DNA of 64,000 nt, taken from Antrihabitans auranticaus. GTDB lineage: Bacteria > Actinomycetota > Actinomycetes > Mycobacteriales > Mycobacteriaceae. Location: NCBI RefSeq assembly GCF_016481275.1, contig NZ_JAEMNW010000004.1:248001-312000 (forward strand), read 5' to 3'. Below are positions 9,637 to 19,243 of the stretch, piece after piece. Within the stretch, counting starts at the first letter, position 1. Each line of letters starts with the position of its first letter. The notes below the pieces were generated by a model that was not told where the DNA came from, did no database searches, and saw nothing but the letters and a program-made list of their open reading frames with translations. A program made the translations under genes and the position numbers.

Positions 9637-10494
9637 CTAATGCACTCGCTGCACCAACCCCGCCAGAACCTCGGAGCAACCCAGTTCGATTTTGAGAGTT
9701 GCGAACTCGTCGCCTCGGGTGTGGCCGCGGTTGATGATCGCTACGGGAATTCCTAACTTCGCGGCACGCCTGACGAACCGCAGTCCGGACATCACCGTCA
9801 GCGACGACCCGGCGACAAGCAGCCGTTCCGCGTTCTCGACAAGCGAGAATGCGGCGGCGACCCGTTCACGCGGCACGCTCTCGCCGAAGTACACGATGTC
9901 GGGCTTCAGCATTCCGCCGCACCGCACGCAGTCGACCGGACGGAAGTGATCGGTTCGTGCAACGACGGCGTCGGCGTCCGGTGCGATCTCGTCACCCTTC
10001 ACGAGCGTTGCCGCGAACTCTGGGTTTGCGCGTTCGAGCCGCTCCGAGAGTGCATGCCGCGACGTGAGGTCGTTGCACCGCAAGCACCGGATTTGCGCGT
10101 ACGTGCCGTGCAGGTCGATCACCCGCCGACTGCCGGCTTTGGTATGGAGGAGGTCGACGTTCTGGGTGATCAGGGCGTTGACGTGGCCCGCCTTCTCCAG
10201 GCTCGCGAGCGCTCGATGCCCCGCGTTGGGAACCGCCGAATCGACGTACCGCCAGCCGACGTGATTGCGTGCCCAGTACCGCCGCCGGAAATCGGTGTCG
10301 CCGACGAACTGCTGATAGGTCATCGGGCTGCGGGGTGGCGAATCGGGGCCGCGATAGTCCGGGATCCCGGAGTCCGTGGACATTCCGGCGCCGGTCAGCG
10401 CGACGGTTCGACGACCACGCAGAAGGGCGTGCAGTTCGTCGACCGCGTGCTCGACCTTCGGTGCGGGTGGACTTTCGACTGCCACCCCCGCCAT
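9637..10494 (-). CDS. NAD-dependent deacetylase, Sir2 family
   Basis: Sirtuin that removes acyl groups from lysine using NAD. The 285-aa protein has the NAD-binding GAGMSTDSGIPDYRG near residue 39, TQNVDLLH, the catalytic His in DLHGTYAQ, two zinc CxxC pairs (CLRC and CVRC), and GSSLTV. The long insert between the two Cys pairs (about 45 residues, including DADAVVARTDHF) is typical of the NAD-dependent class II-like actinobacterial sirtuins. The start ATG at 10494 was preferred to a long upstream extension that overlaps the neighbouring SDR gene in reverse. It converges with proB, with 9 nt between the two stops and no terminator. Confidence 0.9.
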   Translation of the reverse strand: MAGVAVESPPAPKVEHAVDELHALLRGRRTVALTGAGMSTDSGIPDYRGPDSPPRSPMTYQQFVGDTDFRRRYWARNHVGWRYVDSAVPNAGHRALASLEKAGHVNALITQNVDLLHTKAGSRRVIDLHGTYAQIRCLRCNDLTSRHALSERLERANPEFAATLVKGDEIAPDADAVVARTDHFRPVDCVRCGGMLKPDIVYFGESVPRERVAAAFSLVENAERLLVAGSSLTVMSGLRFVRRAAKLGIPVAIINRGHTRGDEFATLKIELGCSEVLAGLVQRVH

Positions 10495-10588
10495 CTTAGG
10501 CGCAAGGGGTCGCGCAGCGCCTCGGTCGTAGCGTGGTGTACGACGTATAAGGAAATGTCTTCGGTCGATGGTGCCCTCGGAGGTCTGC

Positions 10589-11347
10589 ATGAAGTTGCAA
10601 GGTAAGTCCGTTCTCGTGACCGGTGGAGCGTCGGGCCTCGGGCTCGCCACGGTGCGCAGGCTCGTCGCCGACGGCGCCCGCGCGGTCGCCCTCGACCTCC
10701 CGCACGCCGACCAGGCCGGTCTGCAGGAGATCGACGGTGAAGTGTTCTTCGTTGGCGCCGACGTCACCGACGAGGCGGCTGTGCAGTCCGCGGTCGACGT
10801 CGCCAACGAGCACGGCAACCTGTCCGTCGTCGTCAACTGCGCGGGCATCGGCAATGCGATCAAGACTGTCAGCAAGCGTGGGCCGTTTCCGCTCGACGGC
10901 TTCACGAAAGTCGTCGGTGTCAACCTGACCGGAACCTTCAACGTGATTCGCCTTGCTGCGAATGCCATGGCCGCCAACGAGATCGACGGCGAGGAGCGCG
11001 GCGTCATCATCAATACCGCGTCGGTCGCGGCGTTCGACGGACAGATCGGTCAGGCCGCCTACTCGGCATCGAAGGGCGGAATCGTCGGAATGACGCTACC
11101 GATTGCGCGCGATCTCGCCTCGTACGCCATCCGCGTGGTCACCATTGCTCCCGGCCTGTTCCACACGCCACTGCTTGGCTCGCTTCCGGAGGAAGCACGG
11201 ACGTCCCTGGGCGCGCAGGTCCCGCACCCGAGCCGGCTCGGTCAGCCGTCCGAGTATGCGGATCTGGTCGCGGCGATCGTCGGTAATCCGATGCTCAACG
11301 GCGAGACGATCCGCCTGGACGGCGCGATCCGGATGGCACCGCGGTGA
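10589..11347 (+). CDS. SDR oxidoreductase, 3-hydroxyacyl-CoA dehydrogenase type II-like
   Basis: The 252-aa short-chain dehydrogenase has the NAD loop [10 protein letters not shown] near residue 13, NCAGIG, and the catalytic YSASKGG near residue 158. The internal sequence [20 protein letters not shown] and the PHPSRLG/FYADLV-like C-terminus resemble the HSD17B10/3-hydroxyacyl-CoA dehydrogenase type II group used in fatty-acid or branched-chain breakdown. The ATG at 10589 follows CGGAGG at the correct spacing; an ATG seven codons earlier has no RBS. The GTGA overlap with the enoyl-CoA hydratase gene supports a beta-oxidation role for the pair. Confidence 0.88.
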   Translation: MKLQGKSVLVTGGASGLGLATVRRLVADGARAVALDLPHADQAGLQEIDGEVFFVGADVTDEAAVQSAVDVANEHGNLSVVVNCAGIGNAIKTVSKRGPFPLDGFTKVVGVNLTGTFNVIRLAANAMAANEIDGEERGVIINTASVAAFDGQIGQAAYSASKGGIVGMTLPIARDLASYAIRVVTIAPGLFHTPLLGSLPEEARTSLGAQVPHPSRLGQPSEYADLVAAIVGNPMLNGETIRLDGAIRMAPR

Positions 11348-12129
11348 CTGCTGAGCCAGGTGCGGTCCGGGTCGAGCTCGACGGTGGGGTCGCGCTGGTC
11401 ACGCTGGACCGTCAGCACGTTCGCAACGCGATCGACATCGACACCATGGAGGAGTTCGCGGACCGGCTGGAAGCTCTCGCGTCCGACGAAACCGTCCGCT
11501 GTGTGCTGCTGACCGGTGCCGGGCGGGCGTTCTGCACAGGGGCCGATCTGAGCGACGACGTCGCGAAACTCGGCCCGGTGGCTTCCAACCGCATGTTGGG
11601 AGCAGTCGCGCGAGTCGTCACCGCACTCACCTCGATGCCGAAGCCCGTGGTCGGGGCTGTCAACGGCCCCGCCGCGGGGGTTGGCGCCTCGTTCGCTTTC
11701 GCCTGCGACCTTGTCGTCGCATCGCGCGCGTCGTACTTCCTGCTGCCGTTCACAGCGCGAGGAATCATGCCCGACGGTGGCGCGACGCTGACGGTCGCTG
11801 CCTCGATCGGGCGCGCACGCGCAATCCGGCTGGCCCTGCGCGGCGAACGCGTGCCTGCCCAGGACGCCTTCGATTGGGGTCTCATTGCCGAAGTCTGTGA
11901 ACCGGAAGAGCTTTCCCGCGTCACCGGCGAGTTGGCCCGTGAACTCGCTGCGGGACCACGGGCGGCCTATGCGAGTACGAAGGCCGCTATCAACGCGTTG
12001 ACAATCGGTGACCTAGGACAGGCGCTGGCGGTCGAGACGCGTGATCAGTTGACGCTGCTCGCTGCGGCGGACTTCCGGGAAGGAGTCGATTCCTTCCTGC
12101 AGAAGCGGCCGCCGGTTTTCACGGATTAG
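11344..12129 (+). CDS. Enoyl-CoA hydratase/isomerase family protein
   Basis: Crotonase-fold protein of 261 aa, probably hydrating or isomerising 2-enoyl-CoA. It has the oxyanion-hole segment [15 protein letters not shown] near residue 60 and [20 protein letters not shown] near residue 105. The usual catalytic Glu positions (around GIMPDGGAT) read as Asp/Gly, so the exact reaction is uncertain. It starts at a GTG that overlaps the SDR stop, so the two are co-translated. Confidence 0.88.
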   Translation: MTAEPGAVRVELDGGVALVTLDRQHVRNAIDIDTMEEFADRLEALASDETVRCVLLTGAGRAFCTGADLSDDVAKLGPVASNRMLGAVARVVTALTSMPKPVVGAVNGPAAGVGASFAFACDLVVASRASYFLLPFTARGIMPDGGATLTVAASIGRARAIRLALRGERVPAQDAFDWGLIAEVCEPEELSRVTGELARELAAGPRAAYASTKAAINALTIGDLGQALAVETRDQLTLLAAADFREGVDSFLQKRPPVFTD

Positions 12130-12185
12130 CGAACTTGTCGCAAATCTTCAATTCCGGCGGAACTGTCGGCCGCCAGACTTGTCGT

Positions 12186-12665
12186 ATGACAACAGTGAAT
12201 CCCATCCCCGCCGGATACCGCACGCTCACCCCGTATCTCGCCGTGTCGGACGGTGCTGCGGCGCTCGACTTCTACGTTCGCGGTCTCGGCGCCGAGGTCG
12301 TCGATCGGATGGATGCGCCCGACGGCAGCCTTATGCACGCCGAATTGCGGATCGGCGACTCGATGCTGCAGATGTCGAACGACATGCCCGACTACGGGAT
12401 CAAGGCACCCGAGCCGGGCTGGGTACATTCCTCGATCGTCGTGTACGTCGAAGATACCGACACGTTCGTCGATCGTGCGGTCCGCGAAGGTGCCACACTC
12501 GTTGTGCCGGTGTCGGATACGTTCTCTGGTGATCGCCACGGCGTCGTCGTGGATCCGTTCGGGCACCGCTGGGCAGTGTGCACGAAGATCGAAGACGTTC
12601 CAGCCGACGAGGTCGCTCGCCGTGCGCGCGAGCTGTTCTTCCCGGAGGCCGAGCCGGCCCAGTAG
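12186..12665 (+). CDS. VOC (glyoxalase/PhnB-like) protein
   Basis: A 159-aa protein of the vicinal-oxygen-chelate fold. It has the PYLAVSDGAAALDFYVRGLG opening, the LRIGDSMLQMSND strand, and the GDRHGVVVDPFGHRWAV C-terminal segment typical of PhnB/YdcR-like glyoxalase homologues. Its substrate cannot be told from sequence; these proteins are often annotated as glyoxalase or bleomycin-resistance family. It stands alone, 57 nt after the hydratase gene, and converges with the next gene. Confidence 0.85.
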   Translation: MTTVNPIPAGYRTLTPYLAVSDGAAALDFYVRGLGAEVVDRMDAPDGSLMHAELRIGDSMLQMSNDMPDYGIKAPEPGWVHSSIVVYVEDTDTFVDRAVREGATLVVPVSDTFSGDRHGVVVDPFGHRWAVCTKIEDVPADEVARRARELFFPEAEPAQ

Positions 12666-12692
12666 CTGGAACGTCTCAGTAGCCGGAGACTT

Positions 12693-13616
12693 TTAGTAGC
12701 CGGAAACGGGGTCGACCTTCGACAGCAACTCGTTTCCCGCCGCAAAGCGAGCGACGTTCGCGGATACGCGTTCCGCGAACGCCTCTACCCGTCGTTGCGG
12801 CGGATTCGAAAGGTGTGGTGTGACAATCGCGTTCGGCAGCGACCAGAGCGGGTGATCGTCGGGCAGCGGCTCCGGCTCGGTGACATCGAGTCCGGCACCG
12901 CCGATTATGTTGTTCTGCAACGCTTTCACCAGCGCGTCCGTATCGACCAGCGACCCGCGCGCGATGTTGATCAACCACGACGTGGGCTTGAGCTGCGCCA
13001 GTTCGTCGGCGCCGACGATGTGCTTGGTCGCGGGGGTTGCCGGCGCGGCGATCACGACGTGGTCGGTTCGTGCCCACACCTCGTCGAGCCGAATGACAGG
13101 TAGCGTCTCGACGGCACCGGGAACCGGTCTGCCAGAACGAGATACGGCCAGCACATGTGCACCGACAGCCGCGAGCATCGGAATGAGGGCTCGCCCGATT
13201 CCGCCGGCGCCGATGATCGCGACCGTGGAGTTTCGCAGAGTTCCGATGTGCGGGAAGAACTCCGGCTGGCGCCAGGTCGTCGCAAGGATCTGCTCGGGTA
13301 GATAGCGGACTCCCGCAAGCAGCAGGGCCAGTGTATGTTCCGCGACGGTGTTCGCGAATGCGCCTGCAGCGGAAGTGAACTGGACTTTGGGATTTCGACC
13401 GATGATGCCGGTGGTGAAGAACTCCTCGACACCGGCGGCGTACAGCTGGACCCATTCGACGCCGGGCGGCAGTGGGTCCGGAAACCCGTCCGGACCCGTT
13501 GCCCAGACGAGCCCCCGCGCAGCGTCGATGTCCGCAAGCACGCCGCTCCCACGCTCGATCGCGTCCACGAGCTGGCGTTCCTGCGTTGGACCGAGGGCGA
13601 TCGGGATGGGTGGCAC
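12693..13616 (-). CDS. D-isomer-specific 2-hydroxyacid dehydrogenase
   Basis: NAD(P)-dependent dehydrogenase of 307 aa that likely reduces 2-oxoacids. The nucleotide-binding loop is IGAGGIGRALIP near residue 155, followed by the catalytic triad region (INIARGSLVDTDAL with Arg, a Glu in VTEPEPLPDDHPL, and His in TPHLSN). The start is a GTG at 13616. The 3' end carries a short direct repeat of AGTAGCCGGARAC, seen twice around the stop codon. Substrate not identified; in several actinobacteria such genes are annotated as phosphoglycerate or glyoxylate/hydroxypyruvate reductase. Confidence 0.87.
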   Translation of the reverse strand: MPPIPIALGPTQERQLVDAIERGSGVLADIDAARGLVWATGPDGFPDPLPPGVEWVQLYAAGVEEFFTTGIIGRNPKVQFTSAAGAFANTVAEHTLALLLAGVRYLPEQILATTWRQPEFFPHIGTLRNSTVAIIGAGGIGRALIPMLAAVGAHVLAVSRSGRPVPGAVETLPVIRLDEVWARTDHVVIAAPATPATKHIVGADELAQLKPTSWLINIARGSLVDTDALVKALQNNIIGGAGLDVTEPEPLPDDHPLWSLPNAIVTPHLSNPPQRRVEAFAERVSANVARFAAGNELLSKVDPVSGY

Positions 13617-13702
13617 GTCGGACCTCCACGTAGCGAGGACGAAAGCAGCGGTCGGGCTCGCCGACCACTCTATCGACAGTTCAGCCGGGGCGCTGTTGGT
13701 CT

Positions 13703-14614
13703 CTAGGCTCGGCGCAACGGCGTGAAGTCGTGCTTCGCCAAGAACTCGGGGCGCGGCGCAGGTGCTGCGAACGGCTCGGTCAAGACGTTCTCCACACTGT
13801 TGAACACGAGGAACAGGTTCGACCTGGGATACGGGGTGATGTTGCCGTTGGACCCGTGCATACAGTTCGAATCGAAGACGATCGCCGAACCGGCGGGCCC
13901 GGTGATCTGCTCGATCCCGAACTCGTCCGCCAACCGGGTCAGCGTCGGCTGGTCGGGCGAGCCGGTCGGCGGAATGTGCTGGACGAGCGACTGCAGAAAG
14001 TAGTCCTTCGGGGTCTCACCAGCGCACGAGACCCAGCGTCGATGAGATCCGGCGATGATCATCAGACTGCCGTTGACCTCGAAGTTTGGGGTCAGGGCGA
14101 TCGAGATGCTCAGGGCACGCGGCGTGGGCATTCCGTCTTCGGCGTGCCAGGTCTCGAAGTCCGAGTGCCAGTAGAACGGTCCGCCGGTGAAGCCGGGTTT
14201 GAAGTTGAGCCGGCTCTGGTGGATGTAGACGTCCGACCCCAGAATCTGCTGTGCCATCCCGGCGATATTCGGGCGCGACGCAATATCGGCGACCAACCCG
14301 CTCAGGAGATGGACGTCGAAAATAGACCTGACGTCGCCCGTGCCTTGCTCGCGGACCACGCGCGAGTCCTGTTCCAGCTGAGGCGATCTCGCCAGGCGGC
14401 CGATTTCGGAGTAGCACGCGGCCACGTCGTCGGCTGACAGCGCACGAGGCGCGACATGAAAGCCCTTGTCGTCGTACCGGGCAAGTTCAGGCGGTGTCAG
14501 CGGACCGTTCCACGTACCCCAGACAACCGGATCGGCACGCCCGCTGACGGTGCATGCCGTGCCGGTCCGGGTGGGGTATTGATCTGCCGTTGCGATCTCG
14601 ACCATGTCAGTCAT
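13703..14614 (-). CDS. ectD: Ectoine hydroxylase
   Basis: Fe(II)/2-oxoglutarate dioxygenase that makes 5-hydroxyectoine from ectoine. The 303-aa protein has the family signature FYWHSDFETWHAEDGMP, which contains the HxD iron ligands, and the distal His in DSNCMHGSNGN, with the 2-oxoglutarate-binding Arg in PYPRSNLF. It starts at an ATG overlapping the ectC stop by 4 nt and is the last gene of an ectABCD operon. Confidence 0.96.
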   Translation of the reverse strand: MTDMVEIATADQYPTRTGTACTVSGRADPVVWGTWNGPLTPPELARYDDKGFHVAPRALSADDVAACYSEIGRLARSPQLEQDSRVVREQGTGDVRSIFDVHLLSGLVADIASRPNIAGMAQQILGSDVYIHQSRLNFKPGFTGGPFYWHSDFETWHAEDGMPTPRALSISIALTPNFEVNGSLMIIAGSHRRWVSCAGETPKDYFLQSLVQHIPPTGSPDQPTLTRLADEFGIEQITGPAGSAIVFDSNCMHGSNGNITPYPRSNLFLVFNSVENVLTEPFAAPAPRPEFLAKHDFTPLRRA

Positions 14615-15012
14615 CCTGCCGCCACCTCGATAAGGGGGTACACCCCGTTTTCGTCATGTACTTCGCGCCCGGTCACCGGCGGATTGAAAACGCACAGCAT
14701 CCGCATGCGGGTCCGCGGTTCGAGGCGGTGGCGCTCATGCCCGTCGAGGAGGTACATCGAACCTGGACCGAGTTCGTAGACCTTGTCGTTGTCGAGGTCG
14801 GTCAGCGTTCCCTCGCCCTCCACCAACCACACCGCTTCGACGTGGTTCGCGTAGTGGAACTTGTTGACGGTGTTCGGCTCGATCGTGGTCTCATGGAACG
14901 AGAAGCCAACGCCGTCGCCGCCCAGGACGATTCGCTTGCTACGCCAGTTGCCGTCGTCGCTCGTGACGTCTCTGTCGGTACCGGTGATCTCGGCTGTCGA
15001 TCTAACGATCAT
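14611..15012 (-). CDS. ectC: L-ectoine synthase
   Basis: Cyclises N-gamma-acetyl-2,4-diaminobutyrate to ectoine. The 133-aa cupin-fold protein begins MIVRSTAEITGTDRDV, characteristic of EctC, and contains the metal/substrate residues in HYANHVEAVWLVEGEG and the YLLDGHERHRLEP strand. It lies 14 nt after ectB and overlaps ectD, which fits polycistronic expression. Confidence 0.97.
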   Translation of the reverse strand: MIVRSTAEITGTDRDVTSDDGNWRSKRIVLGGDGVGFSFHETTIEPNTVNKFHYANHVEAVWLVEGEGTLTDLDNDKVYELGPGSMYLLDGHERHRLEPRTRMRMLCVFNPPVTGREVHDENGVYPLIEVAAG

Positions 15013-15026
15013 TTTCGGAACTCCGT

Positions 15027-16286
15027 TCAGCGGCAGACCGCGGCAGTAGCGTCAGCGAGGATCCGCAGCCCGTGGTCTAGCTCGTCTTCGGTAATTGTCA
15101 GTGCGGGAAGAAGTTTCACAACTTCGTCCGACGGGCCGGAAGTTTCGGCAAGTAGCCCGGCCTCGAACGCGTGCTGGCACACCTTGCCCGCGAGGTCGGG
15201 GTTCTCGAAGACGAGACCCTGAACCATTCCGCGACCGCGGGTGGATACGCCGTCGAAAGCTTCCGACAGATCGGTGAAGGCGGCGTGGATGCGCTCACCC
15301 TTCGCGAGGGTCGACTTGTGCAGCGCATCGTCGCGCCAGTAGTGGTCGATGGCAGCCGTTGCCGTGACGAACGCGGGGTTGTTGCCGCGGAACGTGCCGT
15401 TGTGCTCGCCCGGTCCCCAGATGTCGAGTTCCGGCTTGAACAATGTCAGTGCCATCGGCATGCCGTAGCCACCGATCGACTTGGACAGCGTCACGATGTC
15501 GGGGGTGATCCCGGCAATCTCGAACGAGAAGAACGGGCCGGTGCGGCCACATCCCATCTGGACGTCGTCGACGATCAGCAGGATGTCGCGCCGTGAGCAG
15601 AGATCGGCCAGTGCTCGCAACCATTCCGGACGTGCGACGTTGACGCCGCCCTCGCCCTGAACCGTTTCGACGATTACCGCTGCCGGGCGGTTGAAGCCCG
15701 AACCGGAGTCGTCGAGCACGCGCTCGAACCAGTGGAAGTCTTCCATCACGCCGTCGAAGTAGTTGTCGAACGGCATCGGTGTCGCGTGTACGAGTGGAAT
15801 GCCCGCACCGGCGCGTTTCATGGAGTTTCCGGTGACGGAGAGTGCCCCAAGGGTCATGCCGTGGAAGGCGTTCGTGAAGTTGATGATCGCTTCGCGGCCC
15901 GTCACCTTGCGGGCGAGCTTCAGTGCGGCTTCGACGGAGTTTGCGCCCGTCGGTCCGGGGAACTGGACTTTGTAATCAAGGTCGCGCGGATCAAGAATGT
16001 TGCGCTTGAACGACTCGAGGAACTCGCGCTTGGCGGTCGTCGACATGTCCAAGCCGTGCGTGATGCCATCGTTGACGATGTAATCGACGAGTGCGTGCTT
16101 GAGAATCGGGTTGTTGTGACCGTAGTTCAAGGCGCCGGCGCCCGCGAAGAAGTCGAGGTACTCGTTGCCGTCCTCGTCACGTAGCCAGGAGCCTTGTGCG
16201 CTCTTGAATACGGTGGGCCAATCCCGGCAGTAGCTACGGACTTCCGATTCGAGTGACTCGAAAATCGTTGGTTCCTTGGTGCTCAT
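15027..16286 (-). CDS. ectB: Diaminobutyrate-2-oxoglutarate transaminase
   Basis: PLP enzyme that converts aspartate semialdehyde and glutamate to 2,4-diaminobutyrate. The 419-aa class III aminotransferase begins with [20 protein letters not shown], typical of EctB. It has [18 protein letters not shown] for phosphate binding, [12 protein letters not shown] with the PLP-contacting Asp, and [11 protein letters not shown] with the Schiff-base lysine. Its ATG overlaps the ectA stop (ATGA). Confidence 0.97.
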   Translation of the reverse strand: MSTKEPTIFESLESEVRSYCRDWPTVFKSAQGSWLRDEDGNEYLDFFAGAGALNYGHNNPILKHALVDYIVNDGITHGLDMSTTAKREFLESFKRNILDPRDLDYKVQFPGPTGANSVEAALKLARKVTGREAIINFTNAFHGMTLGALSVTGNSMKRAGAGIPLVHATPMPFDNYFDGVMEDFHWFERVLDDSGSGFNRPAAVIVETVQGEGGVNVARPEWLRALADLCSRRDILLIVDDVQMGCGRTGPFFSFEIAGITPDIVTLSKSIGGYGMPMALTLFKPELDIWGPGEHNGTFRGNNPAFVTATAAIDHYWRDDALHKSTLAKGERIHAAFTDLSEAFDGVSTRGRGMVQGLVFENPDLAGKVCQHAFEAGLLAETSGPSDEVVKLLPALTITEDELDHGLRILADATAAVCR

Positions 16287-16825
16287 GATGTCGGGTTTCC
16301 TTCCGGCTGTCGCGACGGTCCGATGATGTAGAGCTCTTCAGCTTCATGTGCATCAGGAAAGTCGTTGGGGTCGAACAGGTTTTGCTTGGTTATCTGCGTC
16401 CCGCGGTTTCTCGCGAGTGCTGTGAACAAGGCGATCGAGGCCGCGTTGTCGGGGCTGATCGTTGTTTCCAAGTGTGTAACTGATTGCGAAGCAAGGCTTT
16501 CCAGCAATCTGTGCAGCATTGCCGCTGCCAGACCCTTTCCTCGCTGGCTGTCGTCGACGGCAACCTGCCACACGAACAAGGTGTCCGGTGCGTGCGGTCG
16601 AACGAAACCGGTGACGAATCCGACCACGTTGCCATCGACTTCGGCGACGATGGACGATGCGTCGAAATCCCTGCACCACAACAGGTATGAGTAGCTGGAG
16701 TTGACGTCGAGTACTTTCGACGCCTCTGCGATCTGCCAGAGCCGGACTCCGTCGGCGATCTGCGGACTACGAAACACCGCGTCCGGCGCGGCGCTTGGGT
16801 TCACTCTCGGTTGTGCCTGGGTCAT
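16283..16825 (-). CDS. ectA: L-2,4-diaminobutyric acid acetyltransferase
   Basis: GNAT enzyme that acetylates 2,4-diaminobutyrate in ectoine synthesis. The 180-aa protein has the EctA N-terminal [20 protein letters not shown], the acetyl-CoA loop [17 protein letters not shown], and [13 protein letters not shown]. It is the first gene of the operon; upstream 16826-17068 (243 nt) must hold the promoter, but I see no clear hexamer pair and no adjacent EctR-type regulator. Osmotic induction is likely from family knowledge. Confidence 0.96.
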   Translation of the reverse strand: MTQAQPRVNPSAAPDAVFRSPQIADGVRLWQIAEASKVLDVNSSYSYLLWCRDFDASSIVAEVDGNVVGFVTGFVRPHAPDTLFVWQVAVDDSQRGKGLAAAMLHRLLESLASQSVTHLETTISPDNAASIALFTALARNRGTQITKQNLFDPNDFPDAHEAEELYIIGPSRQPEGNPTS

Positions 16826-17068
16826 CGGTCATCCGAACGTAACAAGGTGGCGGCACGATTTCACGTACCTGGACAGACGGATACCCGCTGGCCTGATTTT
16901 TATGCAGGTGAGGCGGCGGATGTGAGCCTTGTCACGAGAAGTGCCTGTTCGGAGGTTCGCCGGAGTGCTGGGGGAGGTCGGCTGCCATTCGGCGCGACCC
17001 CGAACAAATGGCTAGCGTCATCGGCGTGTCGCTGACCATTCGGTCGTTCTCGCGGCGGTTAGGCGGGA

Positions 17069-19171
17069 TTATTTCGGCGTTGCCAGCGCGAGTGGGAGGA
17101 CCGCGTCAGCGCCCGCGCGGCGCAGGTCGCGCGCGGCCATCGTGAGGGTCCAGCCGGTATCGGTCAACGCGTCTACCAGCAAAATCGGCCCGGAAATTCC
17201 GCTCAGATCCGGCACGTCCCATGCATCGACCAGACCGGCCACTCGATAGGCAGAGTTGGCCGCCGACACCGGTGGGTGGTCGGGGCGCTCCCGCAGGGTG
17301 CCCAGATCGCGCAACCGGCCGACCTCCGCAAGCCGTGCGGCGAGCGTGCGCACGAGTTCCGGATGGGTCGGTGAGTCGAGAGCAATCACCGACTCCGGGC
17401 GCTGCTCCCAATCCCACGCCTTGAGGACCTGAATGCACGCTCCGATGACCGCGTCGGGGACCGGTCCGTCGGGTCCGTCGAGTAGTCCGCGCAAGCGCTG
17501 ACCCCAGCCGATATCGGACAGCCTGCCGAGCACGCGACCGGTTTCGGGCCCTTCGGTGATCTTTCCGGACAGCTTGACGCCGAGCTTCGCCAACCCGGTC
17601 GGCCACTGTTTGCGCGGTGGCAGGTCGACGCCGGGCCGGTCGAGGCGAGCCCGAGTCGTAGCAAGCGCCTGACCGTCGATGGCTGGGCTGAGCGGCTGAC
17701 CGGTGCAGTTGTCACACCGACCGCACGGGGCGGGCTCCGCGGACAACCCCGGATCGTCCAGCTGGCGACGCAAGAATTCCATGCGGCACCCGGTGGTTCG
17801 CTGATAGTCGAGCATCGCCTGCTGTTCGGCCTCGCGGGCAGCATCGAGTCGCTGGTAGCGCTCCTCGTCGTAACTCCATGGCTCGCCGGTCGCGATCCAG
17901 CCGCCGCGAACGCGTTTGACGGCACCGTCCACGTCGAGAACTTTCAAGACCATTTCCAGGCGCGTGCGATTGAGCTCGACGAGTGGTTCCAACGCCGGTG
18001 TCGAGATCGGCTTGCTGGGATCGAGCGCCTCGATCACCTTGCGTACCAGCTGTTCTCGTGGGAACGCGACGGACGTGAAGTAACTCCAGATGCGCTGGTC
18101 CTCGGCGCCGGGGAGAAGCACGACTTCGGCGCGATCGGTCGACCTACCCGCGCGCCCAACCTGCTGGTAATAGGCAATGGGGGAGGACGGCGCTCCGACG
18201 TGAACAACGAAGCCGAGGTCCGGCTTGTCGAAACCCATGCCGAGCGCGGAGGTCGCGACCAAGGCCTTGACCTCATTGTTCAGCAGTGCGGCCTCGAGAA
18301 CTTCGCGCTCGGCCGGATCGGTCTGACCGGTGTAGGCAGCGACCGTGTGCCCGCGATCGGACAGCAGGTCGGCGAGATCGCGCGCCGCCGAAACAGTGAG
18401 GACGTAGATGATGCCCGCGCCGGGCAGGTTGTGCAGATGTTCGGCAAGCCAGGCGGCCCGCTCGAGGGCATCGTCGAGACGCAACACCGACAGGTGCAGC
18501 GATTCGCGTTCGAGCGTCCCGCGCAGGACGAGCGTGTCACCGCCGCCCACACCGACCTGTGACGCGACGTCGGAAACCACGCGGTCGTTGGCGGTGGCCG
18601 TCGTGGCAAGGACCGGAATGTTGTTGCCCAGCTCGGCGACCAAGGTCCGGATGCGTTGATAATCAGGCCTGAAATCGTGCCCCCAGTCGGAGACGCAGTG
18701 CGCTTCGTCGACGACCACGAGGCCCGCATCAGCTGCCAGCGAGGGGAGCACCTGGTCCCGAAAATCGGGGTTGTTCAGCCGCTCGGGGCTGACTAGCAAT
18801 ACGTCGACCTCACCGGCGGTGACCTGCGCATGAATAGAATCCCACTCGGTCATGTTGCCCGAGTTGATCGTGGCAGCGCGTACCCCGGCACGCTCCGCCG
18901 CGGCAACCTGATTTCGCATCAGTGCCAGCAGTGGCGACACGATGATCGTCGGACCGAGGCCCTGTGCACGCAGGAGCTTGGCCGAGATGAAGTAGACAGC
19001 CGACTTTCCCCAACCGGTGCGTTGCACGACCAGAGCGCGGCGCCGCTGGACGACCAGCGCCTCGATCGCCGTCCACTGGTCGTCGCGGAGCCGGGCATTC
19101 GGTCCGGCGAGTTCGCGCAGGAGGCGTTCGGCATCGGCCTTGAGGTCCGTGGCGGTGGTCACGGCAACCAT
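17069..19171 (-). CDS. RecQ-family DNA helicase with phosphoribosyltransferase-like C-terminus
   Basis: ATP-dependent 3'-5' DNA helicase of 700 aa. The helicase core has Walker A in VQRTGWGKSAVYF near residue 54, DEAH in VVDEAHCVSDWGHDFRPDY near 155, TTATA, and motif VI QQVGRAGRS. A zinc segment follows with a Cys in TGCRM and the CGRCDNC cluster near residue 480. There is no obvious HRDC domain. Instead residues about 510-700 end in GPILLVDALTDTGWTL, which resembles the PRPP loop of phosphoribosyltransferases. The ATG at 19171 is used; a GTG three codons in is an alternative. It lies downstream of rtcB on the same strand, separated by a palindromic repeat. Confidence 0.9.
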   Translation of the reverse strand: MVAVTTATDLKADAERLLRELAGPNARLRDDQWTAIEALVVQRRRALVVQRTGWGKSAVYFISAKLLRAQGLGPTIIVSPLLALMRNQVAAAERAGVRAATINSGNMTEWDSIHAQVTAGEVDVLLVSPERLNNPDFRDQVLPSLAADAGLVVVDEAHCVSDWGHDFRPDYQRIRTLVAELGNNIPVLATTATANDRVVSDVASQVGVGGGDTLVLRGTLERESLHLSVLRLDDALERAAWLAEHLHNLPGAGIIYVLTVSAARDLADLLSDRGHTVAAYTGQTDPAEREVLEAALLNNEVKALVATSALGMGFDKPDLGFVVHVGAPSSPIAYYQQVGRAGRSTDRAEVVLLPGAEDQRIWSYFTSVAFPREQLVRKVIEALDPSKPISTPALEPLVELNRTRLEMVLKVLDVDGAVKRVRGGWIATGEPWSYDEERYQRLDAAREAEQQAMLDYQRTTGCRMEFLRRQLDDPGLSAEPAPCGRCDNCTGQPLSPAIDGQALATTRARLDRPGVDLPPRKQWPTGLAKLGVKLSGKITEGPETGRVLGRLSDIGWGQRLRGLLDGPDGPVPDAVIGACIQVLKAWDWEQRPESVIALDSPTHPELVRTLAARLAEVGRLRDLGTLRERPDHPPVSAANSAYRVAGLVDAWDVPDLSGISGPILLVDALTDTGWTLTMAARDLRRAGADAVLPLALATPK

Positions 19172-19201
19172 GCTGCCCTACAGCACCGACATGGTGCCTG
19201 T

Positions 19202-19237
19202 GCGCGGTTGGAGAGTCCAGGGACTCGCCAACCGCGC
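19202..19237. repeat. 36-nt palindromic element, copy 1
   Basis: GCGCGGTTGG (19202-19211) pairs with CCAACCGCGC (19228-19237), and inside it GAGTCC (19213-19218) pairs with GGACTC (19221-19226) around a 2-nt loop. The copy at 51116-51151 has identical geometry and 33 of 36 identical bases. Here it lies 6 nt beyond the rtcB stop and upstream of recQ; it could act as a transcript end or mRNA stabiliser, though it has no T-tract. Confidence 0.8.
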
Positions 19238-19243
19238 AAGGGG

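Noticed and set aside
12674-12705. Twofold AGTAGCCGGARAC repeat at the 3' end of the 2-hydroxyacid dehydrogenase gene
   Set aside because: Only 13 nt and two copies; it could be chance and gives no clear function.
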